Assembly (NCBI GenBank): GCA_949987735.1 | Contig: OX465295.1 | Coordinates: 227,269,858-227,333,857, forward strand | DNA: 64,000 bases | Direction of reading: 5' to 3' | Source: Leucophora obtusa | Taxonomy: Eukaryota > Arthropoda > Insecta > Diptera > Anthomyiidae | Shown here: in pieces, positions 45,204 to 57,479 of the stretch | Layout of the letters: every line of letters starts with the position of its first letter | How positions within the stretch are numbered: the stretch's first letter is position 1 | The notes under the pieces: generated by a model | What the model was told of the DNA's origin: nothing | Seen by the model: the letters and a program-made list of their open reading frames with translations, nothing else | The model's database searches: none | Translations under genes and position numbers: made by a program

Positions 45204-46586
45204 ACATATTCGGGTGTCAAAGAGGGTTGTCTTTTATCACCATTATTGTTCACTTTATACTTAAATGATCTACACGATTATTTGGGAGGAGGTTTGATGA
45301 TAGAAAATCTAAATATAAGAATACTTTTATACGCAGACGATATAGTCATAATTACTGATGATAAAAAGGTTATGCAATCAATGATTAACAAGCTCGAAAT
45401 GTACTGCATGCAATGGAATATGGAGGTGAATTTAGAAAAATCCGAGATGATGGTTTTCAGAAAAGGAGGCAGATTGGCTAGAGATTAAAAATGGTTTATA
45501 ATAAAAAAGAAGTTAAGATAACAACACAATTTTGCTATCTAGGTGGAATTTTTACCCCAAAAATGTCCTTTCAGAAACACGTAGAATGTAGAAACAATTC
45601 TGCCAAAAACAGTATAAATGCAACATGGCAGAGCTATTTAAATAAACCGAATATTTCGCTACAATCAAAATGGAAAATATTTCAAGCTGTGTGCAGGGCA
45701 ATACAATCTTATGGTGCGCAAGTTTGGGGATTTACATCGTTTGAAACTGTCGATAAACTACAAAGATATTTTCTTAAAAGAATTTTAAAAATACCAGACT
45801 GTACTCCCAATTATGCATTGGCTTTAGAAACAGGAGCGGAAGATAGTCACTGTTATACCCTATGCCTACATCTAAATTACATCAACGCAGCTATATATAA
45901 CTACAACACTGAAAGACTTCCACATAAATTATCGAAACTTATACTACAGAAAAATATATTTTGGGCAAAAGAAATTAATAGAATCGGCGAGGAATTCAGT
46001 ATATGCTTCAGTTTAATGAGTGGTATTGAGTGGCGTTCTAGTTGTTTAGATTTTGTATCTCAACTTAAAATTAAAAACTACAATAAAATGTTACAAGCAG
46101 CTTCTGCAAGTGAAACTCGTATTTATAAAAATTTAATACCAGCTATGGGTTCAACTTATATATGCGACCAGAATTTGTGTATAAATGAAATTTCAGCTAT
46201 ATTGAGAGCACGTTGCGATACTCTCCCATTGAAAAATGTTCATAGAAATAGTAGAACTAATACTACCACTATATGTTGCTTGTGTAATTTGGGTGAAACT
46301 GAGAACCTAATACACTTTATGGGAAGATGTCCGATACTCAGGGAATTCCGGGTTAGATATATCGGGAAAAACTACATTAATGAATATGAGCTAATAAATC
46401 TATTGAACGGTATGAATGAGCAATGTAATTGGAGAAATTTAGCAGCTTTTATAATAAATGCTTTAAGATATAGGCAAATTTTGCTTACAGAATACGATAC
46501 TTAGTACTTAAAATTTTAATTATTGTAAATGAAATGTAATTATAATGGCTGACGACATAAATAAAAGTCAACTAACTAACTAACTA
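45204..46586 (+). pseudogene. Non-LTR retrotransposon, 5'-truncated reverse transcriptase
   Basis: Homology starts with GVKEGCLLSPLLFTLYLND (about 45213), the middle of the reverse transcriptase palm. Then comes the catalytic LLYADDIVII and, after a frameshift near 45486, the thumb-like FCYLGGIFTPKMSFQKHV. A long C-terminal region carries WKIFQAVCRAIQSYGAQVWG and a CCLCNLGETENLIHFMGRC zinc knuckle (CCHC). The frame stops at 46504. A short 3' UTR ends in a CTAACTAACTAACTA tail (46571-46586). Reverse transcription primed at the target would explain the 5' truncation. I place it among Jockey/I/R1-like LINEs; the exact clade is uncertain and no RNase H domain was seen. Confidence 0.87.
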
Positions 46587-46594
46587 TTAAACAT

Positions 46595-47236
46595 CCCAGT
46601 GTAGAAACGGTAATGACATGTCATTATTTGCCACTTACCTTCTGCATTATTTTAAAACATATAATAATGAGTTACTGATAATGACTTATTTTTATAATTA
46701 TTTCAAATAGAAAATAATTTTCTAGATTTTTTTTTTAATTTTTTTAAATCTATTTTTAGACTCAATATTTTTTAAAGACTGGTAAGGATATATGTAACCA
46801 CATATTTTTTGATTTTTTGTATGTTGGCGAGTAAGCTTACTTGTGTGCAGCAGGTCAATTATGTTTTTACCTATTAAATATTACATGTCGATATAGCTCA
46901 GATGGTAGAGCTATTGACTGGCAATCTGTAGACCCAGGTTCGATTCCCGCACCAGCAAATTTTATTTAAAAAAAATACAAAAAAAATATTTTTTTTATAT
47001 AATTTATTTTTTTTGAAATCTATTTTTAGACTCATTATTTTTGTCAGTACTGGTAAGCACATAGGTAACGATATATTTTTTGATTTTTCATATGCTGGTG
47101 TGTAACGACAACTCATTATTTTTCGCGACATCGCCATATAAAGGTAATAAGAAATGTAATAACAAAAGTAACTAGTTACCATTACCAAGTATGTAGTTAC
47201 ATAACCACATATCTGGTAATGATTTTCTACACTGGG
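46595..47236. mobile_element. CCCAGTGTAGAAA element with tRNA-like module
   Basis: CCCAGTGTAGAAA and TTTTCTACACTGGG are inverted with AT duplicated on both sides (46593-46594, 47237-47238). GTAATGA motifs lie just inside both ends. Two direct copies of 'aaatctatttttagactca' (46745, 47017) bracket a tRNA-like module (46887-46957). No protein is encoded. It landed nine bases past the LINE tail. Confidence 0.85.
46887..46957 (+). ncRNA. tRNA-like module (A and B boxes intact)
   Basis: TAGCTCAGATGGTAGAGC is an excellent D-arm/A-box, identical to that of fly tRNA-Ala as I recall it. GGTTCGATTCC is a perfect B-box. The putative anticodon loop CTGGCAA would give GGC (Ala). The acceptor and T stems do not pair properly, so it is not a functional tRNA. 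It may still be a pol III promoter. Confidence 0.6.
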
Positions 47237-47302
47237 ATATATCCAATTTTGAAATTTTGAGCAATAAAAAACAAATTGCATCACCATTTAATTGAATTTG
47301 TT

Positions 47303-48304
47303 ATACCCTACACCACTATGTGGTCATTATACCCTACACCACTATGTGGTCAGTGTATTATGAGTTTGTGCTGATGTTTGTAACACCAAAAAATATTGGT
47401 CCTAGACCCACCTTATAGTATACCGATCGGCTGAGAATTTTTTTTTATTTCGATTTAACGATGTCCGTCCGTCCGTCTGTCCGTCCGTCCGTCTGTCTGT
47501 CTGTCCATGCATTCTTGTGCGCACGCTACAGGTCGCAAATATTAAGATATTTTGATAAAACTTGGTACACCGACCTATGTCAGCCCAAGAACGAAGCCTA
47601 TTGATTTTGGTTAACACCTGTCCATGTTTAGACCTAGTGCCCATATAAGGGTCCCCCAAAATTATATTTTTTATACGCTGCTGGTCGCAAATATTAAGAT
47701 ATTTTGATGAAACTTGGTACACCGACCTATGTCAGCCCAAGGACGAAGCCTATTGATTTTGGTTAACACCTGTCCATGTTTAGACCTAGTGCCCATATAA
47801 GGGTCCCCCAAAATTATATTGTTTATACGCTGCTGGTCGCAAATATTAAGATATTTTGATGAAATTTGGTACACCGACCTATATCAGCCCAAGGACGAAG
47901 CCTATTGATTTTGTTTAACAGCGGTCCATGTTTAGACCTAGTGCCCATATAAGGGTCCCCCCAAAACTATATTGTTTATACGCTGCAGGTCGCAAATAAT
48001 TTGGTACACAGACCTATGTTGGCCCAAGGACGAAGCCTATTGATTTTGGTGAACATCGGTCCATGTTTAGACCTAGTGCCCATATAAGGGTCCCCCCAAA
48101 ATTGGCTTGGTTACAAACTGCAGGTCGCAAATATTAAGATATTTTAATGAAATTTGGTTCGCTGACTCACATTATAGAAAATTTTGACACAAGCCCCATT
48201 TTAACCCATTCGAATTTCGGATCCAAACATTAGTTGGCTTTTACCCAGACTGGTGTAGGGTATTGTATAGTCGGCATGCCCGACTTTAACCTTTTTACTC
48301 GTTT
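47303..48304. repeat. Fly 'taccctacaccacta' interspersed repeat, copy 2
   Basis: It has the same organisation as 42787-43780. The opening TATACCCTACACCACTATG is duplicated (47303 and 47330). About four 150-165-base units and the ending 'ggcatgcccgactttaacc' are present. The open frames on the complement (47402-47874) follow the repeat and are not genes. Confidence 0.8.
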
Positions 48305-50994
48305 TTATTTAATTTTCATACAAATTTGGGAAAATTTTCGAAAAAAGAGTTTAGTCTTTATATAATGTGTGTCCACTTTCAAATAAATTGTTAGTGATTC
48401 ATAAAGTTAGTAAACGAACGAATCATAGATAAATATTGTTTTGAAGATTTTATCAATAAAAGTAATTTATGTAAGAGTTTAAAATAATATGTTAAAGACA
48501 GTTTAATACTACGAATACTGAAAGTATTCGAATGACGAATATGTTTTGATTACATCAACATCACTACTTTGTTTAATTTATTTTTTATTTGTACACCAAC
48601 TTGAGAAAATTTAATGAAAAAGGTTTAAATGGTGCAGTTGTTCCAGGTTTTTTTAATTTGTTGGCTACGAAATGTTGGTTTCTACATATTCTTGAGATGA
48701 TGACCCTTGAAAAAGCCTTTAAATAAATGGCAACTCAATATTTTTGGTTTCAACAGAGATTTTTATTTTCCAAATTTTATGAATCGCTTATTTTAGGCTT
48801 GACCCCACTTTAACAGATTGCTAAATTGTTCGTTATTAAACGAATTATGCATACTGTTTTTGCCAAATCAGCTTAAAAACGTTTAAACTGTTTAGAAACT
48901 TATGCATTCTGGTGTTAAAGTGGTATGTATTCTCGCAATAAAATTCATTTTGGCGACAATAACTGTATAGTTTATATATTTTTTTTTTCATACACGTTAA
49001 AATAATTACAATGCAAGTTGGGGCAAATAGGGATTTAGATGGCATTAATTAAACCGTAAAGTTTACATTAAAGATATTTGTATCATTGGAAAAAGGACAT
49101 TTCCAAAATCAGCTAATAATGTTGCTGTGTCTGCAAATTTTTAGTCAGGAGTGTGCTTGCAAAAACGTTGGTAATTTCAGCAAAAGGGGTTTGCTGAAAA
49201 TCAGCGTGCTGATTTATAACAAAAAATAAAACTTAAAAACTTTGTAGAGAAATTATACTTTAGTTAATTTATTTGCTGAAAATTTAAATCTAGAAATTGT
49301 GAAGAGTTGTTTTTTTTTTGTAATTATCATTTCCGTTGTCTGTACTACATCTTGTCTATCTGGTTGTGGTCCACGCTATAATGCTAGTAAATTATTAGTT
49401 CAAAATTAGTTTAGTGCTGGAAACTTATAACTAAAAATTGCTAGTACATATACACATGTACATATACACTTGTCTCTTTTTATGCGGATTTGAAGTTATG
49501 CGGTTTTAAAATCGACTTGCGTTGCGTTTTTTTTACAACTTTTATAATACTTTTTGTTTAATTTTTTGACATTTTTAGCATTCCTAAATATGTATTGGCA
49601 AAACTCATTTTTCAAAATCAGAAAGCTTTTTAATTTCATATCATTAACAAAAACATTAAAATTTGGGATTTCCCGTTACAGATTTTATGAAAACCTGAAC
49701 AAAAGGTAAGTGAAACAAAATGTGTCCGCTCGATTAATTGAATTAAAATTTGTCTTATATTTTAAAGGGTTTTCTTAAAAGAAATGGATAAGACCAAGAA
49801 ACAAAAATGGTAATTTTAAATAATATTGGAAAATATTTTAAATTCGGAGAATCTTCATTAAGAGAAATTGAAAATGAAAAGTCTCAAATAAGAAAATCTG
49901 ATATTTCTGGCTCACAACTGAGTTCAAAATTGTCGTCGAATTCTCGGGAATACGATCGTGTGTGTTAATGTGTGAACATATGTGGATGCATGTATGGAGA
50001 TGGCTATGATCATGCACAAACATACAAACATACATGCACAAACATACAATTTTTAACCGGGATATTATTTTTGATTGATTTTATGTTTTTTGGTATGTAC
50101 TGTATGTATACAAGTGTTATTTTGTGTTAAAAGCGGGGGTCTCCCATGGTCCTGATGAATGGCAACACCGGTTTTTAATGCAACAGATGGCGCTGAATGC
50201 TGTTTTGTTTTTTCTGGTAACACTGTTTCATCTTATTGGGGAGCAGTGTTGCCCGAAAAATTTTGGCTTATTCCCATTTTAAATGTTTAAATCCCCAATG
50301 TTATATCCAATTCATTTTAATTTAAACAAAACTCAAAAGAAAAAAAGGAGCTAAGTTAGCATCGCTCTTAAGTTCAAAAAATTATTAAGAAATGAGTGAG
50401 AAAATTAAATAAAATTGAATATTTTACGAAGAAATATTTACGTTTTCACTCGAACTTTAAAGGCCTCAAATCTTTATTAAAATTGTGAAACTAAAAAAAT
50501 TTTATTATACGAAAGACAAATCACAATTAAGCTGAAATGTCACCGTTTCAAAATAAGTCGTATATTAAATTTTCGAAAGAAAATTTGTAATTTGTAAATC
50601 TTTTGAACATTAAGTTTGCATAAGTCGAGTTTACACGATTCAGAAGGTACATAAGAGGTTATATAAAAACCCCTGGTACTTTTTAAGCCTACACAAAATT
50701 TATTTTTTCTGAGTCCTTTGCATGTAACAATTTTAGTATTTCGAAAATAGAAAATTTCTTGATTAATAATTGAGCTTGGTTGCTTTTCCTTATTTCAAGA
50801 TTTATAAATATTTGGAAAACATTTCTATTTGTATGGTAGTAGAGTTCTTTTTTATGCGGATGTTTTCAATGCAGTTTTCTTGGAACGCATCTACCGTATA
50901 CAAAAAGACTTAAGTGTACTTGATATATAAGATGGAGCTAGACGAGTCAGCAGAACTAGAAGAAGATGAAAATTAACAAACACATACATACACA
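48305..50994. other. 2.7 kb AT-rich DNA, nothing convincing
   Basis: No conserved coding frame, element terminus pair or RNA gene was recognised on either strand. A short CATACAAACATACATGCAC-type tract lies near 50020. Around 50160-50260 'ggcaacaccgg' and 'cagtgttgcccg' resemble lone hAT termini, but no partner was found. Confidence 0.4.
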
Positions 50995-52020
50995 CAGTGG
51001 CACAGAAAAGTACACATACCCCCTTGAATATGCTTGTTCTACAGAATGTATGCAAGTTGTAAGAGAAAAATCTATGCCATATGAAATTATTATATGAACA
51101 ATAACAAAAAACTATCAAAATATTGGTAATTATACATTATTTATTAAGGAAAAAATAAACAGTATACATACTGTTAAACTTTATACTAAAATTCTCATAT
51201 TTTTTGATAAAAAAAAATCTTATCGAATACTTTGTGTGTCCACCTCCAAGTACTAAAATGGCTGTCAGTATGTTTTTCATAGAAAAAAAAAAAATTCAGT
51301 AAAACATCCTTTGAAATACCGTTCCATTCCTCCAAAAGAGCATTTTTGAGATCCATCTTACTCTCTATAGATGATTTTTCGGATACGGCGATCCAATTCA
51401 TCCCTCGGATGCTCTATAAGATTTAAATCTGGCGATTTGGGTGGTGAATGTAGTTGGTGAGGCATATTGTATAGAAGCTATTCCTTAAAAATCCCCGAAG
51501 TGTGCTTCAGATCATTATCTTGCTGGAAATACTAGCTTGGTTTAAGGCCCATTTTTGAAGCAGTTTGTTTAATAATATATTTTAGAAGATCAAGGTAAAG
51601 AAAACGATCCATTATTGTCTCTATAAATACCAAATTCCCTACCCTAGCCGCAGACATACAACCCCAGACCATGACATTATCTCTACCGTGCTTTACTGAT
51701 TTTACTGCATAAATTCTACATTTTTTTTTTTGCGCCATACTTTTTTTTGCCATCAGATTCGAATAAATTGAACTTGCTTTCATCGCTAAACATAACATTG
51801 TCCTAAAAAATTTCATCTTTTCCAACATGTTTCTCCACTTCACTGATGTATGGCTTCTTTCTATGTACACGACTATGAAAACCGTTGTTTCTTAGGACAC
51901 TTCTAACTGTTTCTGGGTAGACTGGAGCAATGTCATTTATTAGATTCAAGGTGATTTGCAATTTCCACTATTGGTGTCCTAGGATTTTTTTTTATTTCAC
52001 CCAGTATTTGATGTAATCAA

Positions 52021-53341
52021 CACTCTAAAAAATGTTTGTAAATTTACTACTATAAAATGGGTAAAATTTTGTTTAATTTTACGAAAATTCGGTAAATATA
52101 AACGAAAAATGCGTAAACTTTTTTTATACACACTTCCATACACAATAATACACACACAAAGTATTTTTAGACATTATGTGTTTATAAATAAACACATTGT
52201 GTCTAAAATTACTATTGTTTTGTTAAATAAAATTTTTACACAAAAAGTTGGTAAATATACTATCCTATAATAGTAATAAATACTCTCACATTTCAAATTG
52301 GAAAAAATTTAAAACAAATTATAAATAATAAAAAGAAAAAGCGAAAACGGATTATTTTTTGTGAATTACAACATTTCCACAAACACATTAGAGTCTGGAA
52401 ATAGCAACATAAGCATGAAATTATTTTTGGTAATTATTGTGAACGCATGTGGTAGTCTAAACCTCATTTCAAAATTGAAAACGCCGTAAGAGTAATACGG
52501 CCTACGCAGGAACAACTGGCTGCAATGACTCCTGCTCAACAAAATGCCTTCTTTGCAAGGGAGGCAGTCAACCAACAACCGTCAACAATAACGGGAGAAA
52601 ACGCCGTAAGAGAGATACGGCCTAGGCAAAACAACTGGCTGCATGACTCCTGCTCATTGAGTACTGCCTAACTTGCAAAGAAAGCATTTTGTTGAGCAGG
52701 AGTCATTGCACTCAGTTGTTCCTGCGAAGGCAATATCTCTCTTAAGGTGTTTTCTCCCGTTATTGTTAACGGTTACTGCCTCTCTTTCAAAGAAGGCATT
52801 TTGTTGAGCAGGAGTCATTGCACCCATTCAATAGTTATATCAAAATTTTATATGAATTTAATACAAATGTCTTAAGATCCCAAAACGACTAATTGGGACA
52901 TAAACGATTATGAGAGAATGACTCGGATATTATTATTAATAAAATACGTACTAAAAATTAATTTATTTTATTTTAAAAAAAGTTTTGGGTGGTGCTTATA
53001 GTTAGCACAACTGTTGTAAATGTACGCATTTTATTGGATTTTTACGCACTTTCTGTGGATTTTTGCGCATTTTTTTTGGATTTTTACGCATTTTATGCGT
53101 ACATTTACATGTGAAACGTGCTTTTTTACACAGAAATTTAGTAAACTAACACACTAATTTCAAAATTTCATTTAATTTTTAAGCACTTTCAATGTAAAAT
53201 TACAAATTATTTGTGCACCAACTTAAACACAATGTGCGTTTTCTTTCAATTACGCACATAGAGTAAATTTACCCAATTTATAGTAGGAGTTCAGTTTCCT
53301 ACTATAAATTGGATAAATTTCAACAGAATTGTATTAGAGTG
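52021..53341. mobile_element. Unclassified insert (CACTCTAA ends) with gene-like cargo
   Basis: CACTCTAAAAAATG at the left and TTAGAGTG at the right are inverted over eight bases. GTAAATTTAC/ACTATAAA motifs lie inside both ends. The boundary is independently fixed because it interrupts the Tc1 reading frame. No clear target duplication was found. The short inverted ends resemble CACTA-type elements but this is unproven. It contains CGCATTTT-rich tracts and the coding-like repeats at 52466-52812. Confidence 0.65.
52466..52812. repeat. Protein-coding-like repeats, direct and inverted
   Basis: A unit reading ENAVRVIRPTQEQLAAM then TPAQQNAFFAREAV on the plus strand (52466-52590) is followed by a second, decaying unit (52597-52650). 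From about 52675 to 52812 the same unit appears inverted, again about twice. Composition (GC, codon-like, Q/A-rich, no low complexity) stands out from the surroundings. It looks like a captured exon that was duplicated and inverted. I do not recognise the protein. Confidence 0.6.
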
Positions 53342-53934
53342 TAGGATTAGTGGTCGACCACTTCTAGGCTTGCTTGCAAAACTTTTCGTTTGGTTATATT
53401 TTCTAATTATTTTTTGGATAGTAGCCTTTGAACATCCAACCAAATCACCAACTTCCCTAAGAGATTTTCCTTCATCTCGAAGCTTTATAATAATTGGGCT
53501 CTTACCTTTCCCTTTCGCTTTATTTATGCAATCAAATTTACAAAATTATTTTGGACAATATAACGGTAAATTTACAAAATTTACAAAAAAAGCAGTTGGG
53601 TGGACTGTTTCAGCACTTGGTTGTTTATTTGTGGGTAGTATGTATACTTTTGTGTGTCATGAAAAGGTACTTTTGCTAGTTTAGACAAGGTAAAAAGCAA
53701 AATAAATTTTTTTTCATACTTTTTGTTTTAAGTGAAAAAAATATACTATTTTGCACATTTTTTTCGGAAATACAATTATATTTCATAAAACCGTATTTTC
53801 AAGGGGGTATGTATACTTTCCTGTGCCACTGTATATTCTACATCCAGAAAACAGTCTCAGTTGTGGCCACCGAATTTGTTGCCAATCGAATTCGTGCGGT
53901 TACCACGACTATCTTTATGTTAAACTAGCGGGCA

Positions 53935-53965
53935 CAGCCCGCTACGTTGTTAGCGTGCCTTAAAG

Positions 53966-53998
<33 letters not shown>

Positions 53999-56900
53999 TG
54001 CACCCCCCGACAATTTTTTTTAAATTCGCTTTTTATTTAAAGTACAGTTTTTATAATAAAAGCCTTCACCCAGCCACCACAAATAAATAATTCTGCACAA
54101 CAATGGGTTTAAAATAAATAAATATTTGATCACTTTTTCTCATGAAAGTGGATTGTTAGTAATGAATCCATAATAAATTGCAATATACGTGTGTATGTTA
54201 AGATAATTTGGTAAAGTGCGAACTTAGGTAGATAGACCCGTAAGTAGTTTTGTTCATTTGTGTTTTGAATGAAAATAAATAACGTAAAGCAGGGTTGGAA
54301 AGCATTTTATAATATTAAAAATAGCGGCAATTTTCCCCTTTTGAACCACCATTTTTACCACGTTCCTGTCCAAAGTCCTAGAAATGATTTGTCGATAAGT
54401 TAGCCCATACTCCAAGGAAAACAGGTTTCTAGCCGAAGGGTTCGGTTAGGCCATCAAGGGGGAGAATTATTCCGTTTTTACCCCTCCCGGTAGGAATTTC
54501 CAAAAATTCCGTCTTAGAGGACGTCTGCGTTGGAGGAGGAACCTACAACATACATAATTTTAGGTCTCTATATCCAGCAGTTTGGCCAGGCCGTCAAGGG
54601 GGAAGTTTTTTCCCTTTTTACCCCTCCCGGTATGAATTTCCAAAAATACCATCTTAGGGGACGTCAACGTTGGAGAAGGAACCCAAATACCGAATTTAAG
54701 ATCCCTTGTTCCAGCAGTTTGGCCAGGCCGTTAAGGGGGAGACTTTTCCTGTTTTTGACCCTACCTGTAGAAATTTCCAAAAATCTCATCTTAGCGGATG
54801 TCTACAATAGAGGAAGAACTTTAATACCAAATTTCAACTTCCTACCTCCAGCGGTTTGGGCAGGCCTTTCAGCGGCACTTTTCACTTCATTAAGGGCCAT
54901 TTTTGTAATGTCCCTGTCCAAAAAGCACCTTCCCGGTAAGTGAGCCCATACTCCAAGTAACATGTGTTTTACATTTCAGGTTTCTAGCCAACTTTTACTA
55001 TTTGTGCCCCTCTCGGTAGGAATTTCCGAAAATCCATCGACAGGGAATTTCAGCTTCCTAGTTCCAGCAGTTTGAGCAGGCTGTCAAGGGGGACACTTTT
55101 TCTTTTTTTGTCCCTCCCGGTTGGAATTAGGCTGGAAGAGGAACCTAAGTACCGAATTTCAGCTTCCTAGTTCCAGCAGTTTGGACAGGTCGTTAAGGGG
55201 CAACTTTCCCTTTTTGAGCCCCCATTTTATAACGACCCTGTCCAAAATTCAAAAAAGTATTTCTAATAAGTTAGCCCTTACTCCAGGGACCCACATTTTA
55301 AGCTTCAGGTTTCTAGCCGAAGGGGTTTTTACCGGCCCCCAAGGTGAGGCTTTGCTTCTTTTTGCCCCTCCCTTTAGGAATTTACAAAAATTCCATCTTC
55401 GCGGCTATCTGCGATGGATGAGGAACATTCATACCAAATGTCAACTGCATTGCCTAAGCGGTTTGGGCAGGCCGTTAGTGGGGACATTTTTCCCTTTCAA
55501 CCACCATTTTTACTATGTTCCTGTTCCAAAATAGAAAAATTACGTTGCCGGTGAGTTAGTCCTACTCCAAGGAATACATATTTAAAATTTTAGGTTGGCC
55601 AAAAGGGATTGGGCAAGCCGTCAGTAGGAGACTTTTACCTTACTTCCCCTCCCGATAGGAATTTCAAAAATTCCGTCTAAGCGGACGCCTACACAGAAGG
55701 AGGAACTCACATACCGAGTTTCCTTTTGGGATATCCTGTAGGGAATTCCAAAAATACAAACTTAGTCGATGTCTACTACAGTGGAGGAACCTTTATACCA
55801 AATTTCAACTTCTTACCTCAAGTGGTTTGGGCAGGCACTTTTCCAATTTGTGAGACTGTTTATGGGGAGACTTTTCCCCTTTTTGCCCGTTCCGGTAGGA
55901 ATTTCCAAAAATCCCGTTTTAGCGCACGTCTATGCCGAATATCAAGAAACCTTGTGGAGATATCCGTGGGGGGAGGAAAAAAAGTAGTTTTTTTGAAATT
56001 ATATATTATTTTAAATGGTACTTTTTGGAAAAACGAAATTTTTTGGAAAAAGATACTTTGTTTTTACAAAGTACTTTATTTGTACTTTTTTTGGAAAAGG
56101 TATTTTTTTTTAAAAAGGTGTTTTTTTGGAAAAATTATTGTTTTTTGGAAAAAGCTACTTTTTTTAGAAAAGGTCCTTCTTTTGGAAAAGGAACATTTTT
56201 TTTAGAAAAATGTACTTTTTTTGGGAAAAGGTACTTTTTTTTGGAAAAGGTACTTTTTTTGAAAAAGGTATTCTTTTGAAAAAATGTATGTTTTTTGGGA
56301 AAACGAACATTTTTTTAGAAAAAGGTACTTTTTTTGGGAAAAGGTACTTTTTTTTGGAAAAGGTACTTTTTTTGAAAAAGGTATTCTTTTGAAAAAATGT
56401 ATGTTTTTTGGGAAAAGGAACATTTTTTTAGAAAAAGGTACTTTTTTTGGGAAAAGGTACTTTTTTTTGAAAAAGGTACTTTTTTTGAAAAAGGTACTTT
56501 TTTTGAAAAAGGTATTTTTTTGGAAAAATGTATGTTTTTTGGGAAAAGGTACTTTTTTTGGAATAGGTACTTTTTTTTTTGGAAAAGGTAAATTTTTTTA
56601 GAAAAATGTACATTTTTTGGAAAAAGGTACTTTTTTTTAAAAAGGTACTTTTTTTTGGAAAAAGGTACTTTTTTTTGGAAAAAGGTACTTTTTTCGGAAA
56701 AAGGTACTTTTTTTGGAAAAAGGTATTTTTTTTGGAAAAAGGTACTTTTTTTTGGAAAAAGGTACTTTTTTTGGAAAAAGGTACTTTTTGGGAAAAAGGT
56801 ACTTTTTGGGAAAAAGGTACTTTTTTTGGGAAAAGGTACATTTTTGGGAAAAGGTACTTTTTTGGAAAAAGGTACTTTTTTTGTCCCCTTTTTGCCCCTC

Positions 56901-57459
56901 CCGATAAGAATTTCCAAAAATGCCGTCTCAACGGACGTCTACACCGGTCGAGGAACCTACATACCAAATTTCAACTTCATAGCTCCAGCAGTTTGAGCAG
57001 GCCGTCAAGGGGGAGAAAAATCCCTGTAAAAATTTCCAAAAATCCCGTCTTGGTGGATGTCTACGATAGTGGAGGAACCTTTATACCAAATTTCAACTTT
57101 CTACCTCCAGCGGTTAGGGCAGGCTGTCAAGGGGGCCTTTTTCCCCTTTTTAACCCCCATTTTTACAACGTCCCTGTCCAAAATTCCAGAAAGTACTTTC
57201 CAGAAACTTTAGCCCATACTCCAAGGAACACATATCTTAAATTTCAGCTTTCTAGCCAAAGGGGTTTTGGCAGGCCGCCAAGGGGAGACTTTTCCCCTTT
57301 TTGCCCGATCCGGTAGGAATTTCCAAAAATCCCGTCTTAGCGGACGTCTACGCCGAAAGAGGAACCTACATACCAAATTTCAACTTCCTAGCTTCAGCGG
57401 TTTGGGCTGGGCGATGTTGAGTCAGTCAGTCAGTCACGTTATTCTTTTATATATAGAGA
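53935..57459 (-). mobile_element. Helitron, opposite orientation, second copy
   Basis: It is read from the complement. The 5' end TCTCTATATATAAAAG lies at 57459, and the 3' hairpin plus CTAG at 53935-53938. It is flanked by A (53934) and T (57460). The module array and satellite correspond segment by segment to 5697-9818. A run of 28 G (53970-53997) sits beside the 3' hairpin where the other copy has ten C. No Rep/helicase is encoded. The open frames here are translations of the modules. Confidence 0.85.
56030..56880. repeat. 19-bp satellite array, inverted copy
   Basis: About 45 units of GGAAAAAGGTACTTTTTTT type form the complement of the array at 6300-7545. The long K/F-rich open frames on both strands are artefacts of this array. 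Confidence 0.95.
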
Positions 57460-57479
57460 TTATATTTTTCGTCGTGAAA

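Larger units (their letters stand above)
51300..53540 (-). pseudogene. Tc1-like DD34E transposase, split and mutated
   Basis: The N-terminal part (about 53530-53342) reads as a helix-turn-helix with IIIKLRDEGKSLREVGDLVG and KPRSGRP. The frame is then cut by the insertion. It resumes at about 52015 with KNPRTPIVEIANHLE, shifts frame, and continues with PETVRSVLRNNGFHSR. A clean 112-codon stretch (51870-51532) includes VKHGRDNVMVWGCMSAA. The second Asp (FQQDNDLKHTS) and Glu (SPDLNLIEHPRDEL) follow with 34 residues between, but with an in-frame stop between them. The first catalytic Asp region (about 51800) is present but degraded. It is non-functional. Confidence 0.83.
50995..53831 (-). mobile_element. 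Tc1-like transposon, split by an insertion
   Basis: Termini CAGTGGCACAGAAAAGTA and TACTTTCCTGTGCCACTG, extended by CACATACCCCC / GGGGGTATGTA, form ~30-bp inverted repeats. TA follows the right end; the left flank reads CA, probably a mutated TA. The transposase, on the minus strand, is broken and is interrupted by a 1.3-kb insert (52021-53341). Confidence 0.85.

Noticed and set aside
46887..46957. Functional tRNA-Ala gene
   Set aside because: A and B boxes are good, but acceptor and T stems do not pair and it lies inside a transposable element.
47402..47874. Two related open frames (106 and 67 codons) on the complement
   Set aside because: Frames through the tandem units of a fly interspersed repeat; they repeat the same residues and have no known domain.
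54530..55534. Two 137-codon open frames in the minus-strand Helitron (and 8793-9020 in the other)
   Set aside because: They follow the repeated ~140-base Helitron modules and lack any Rep/helicase motif.
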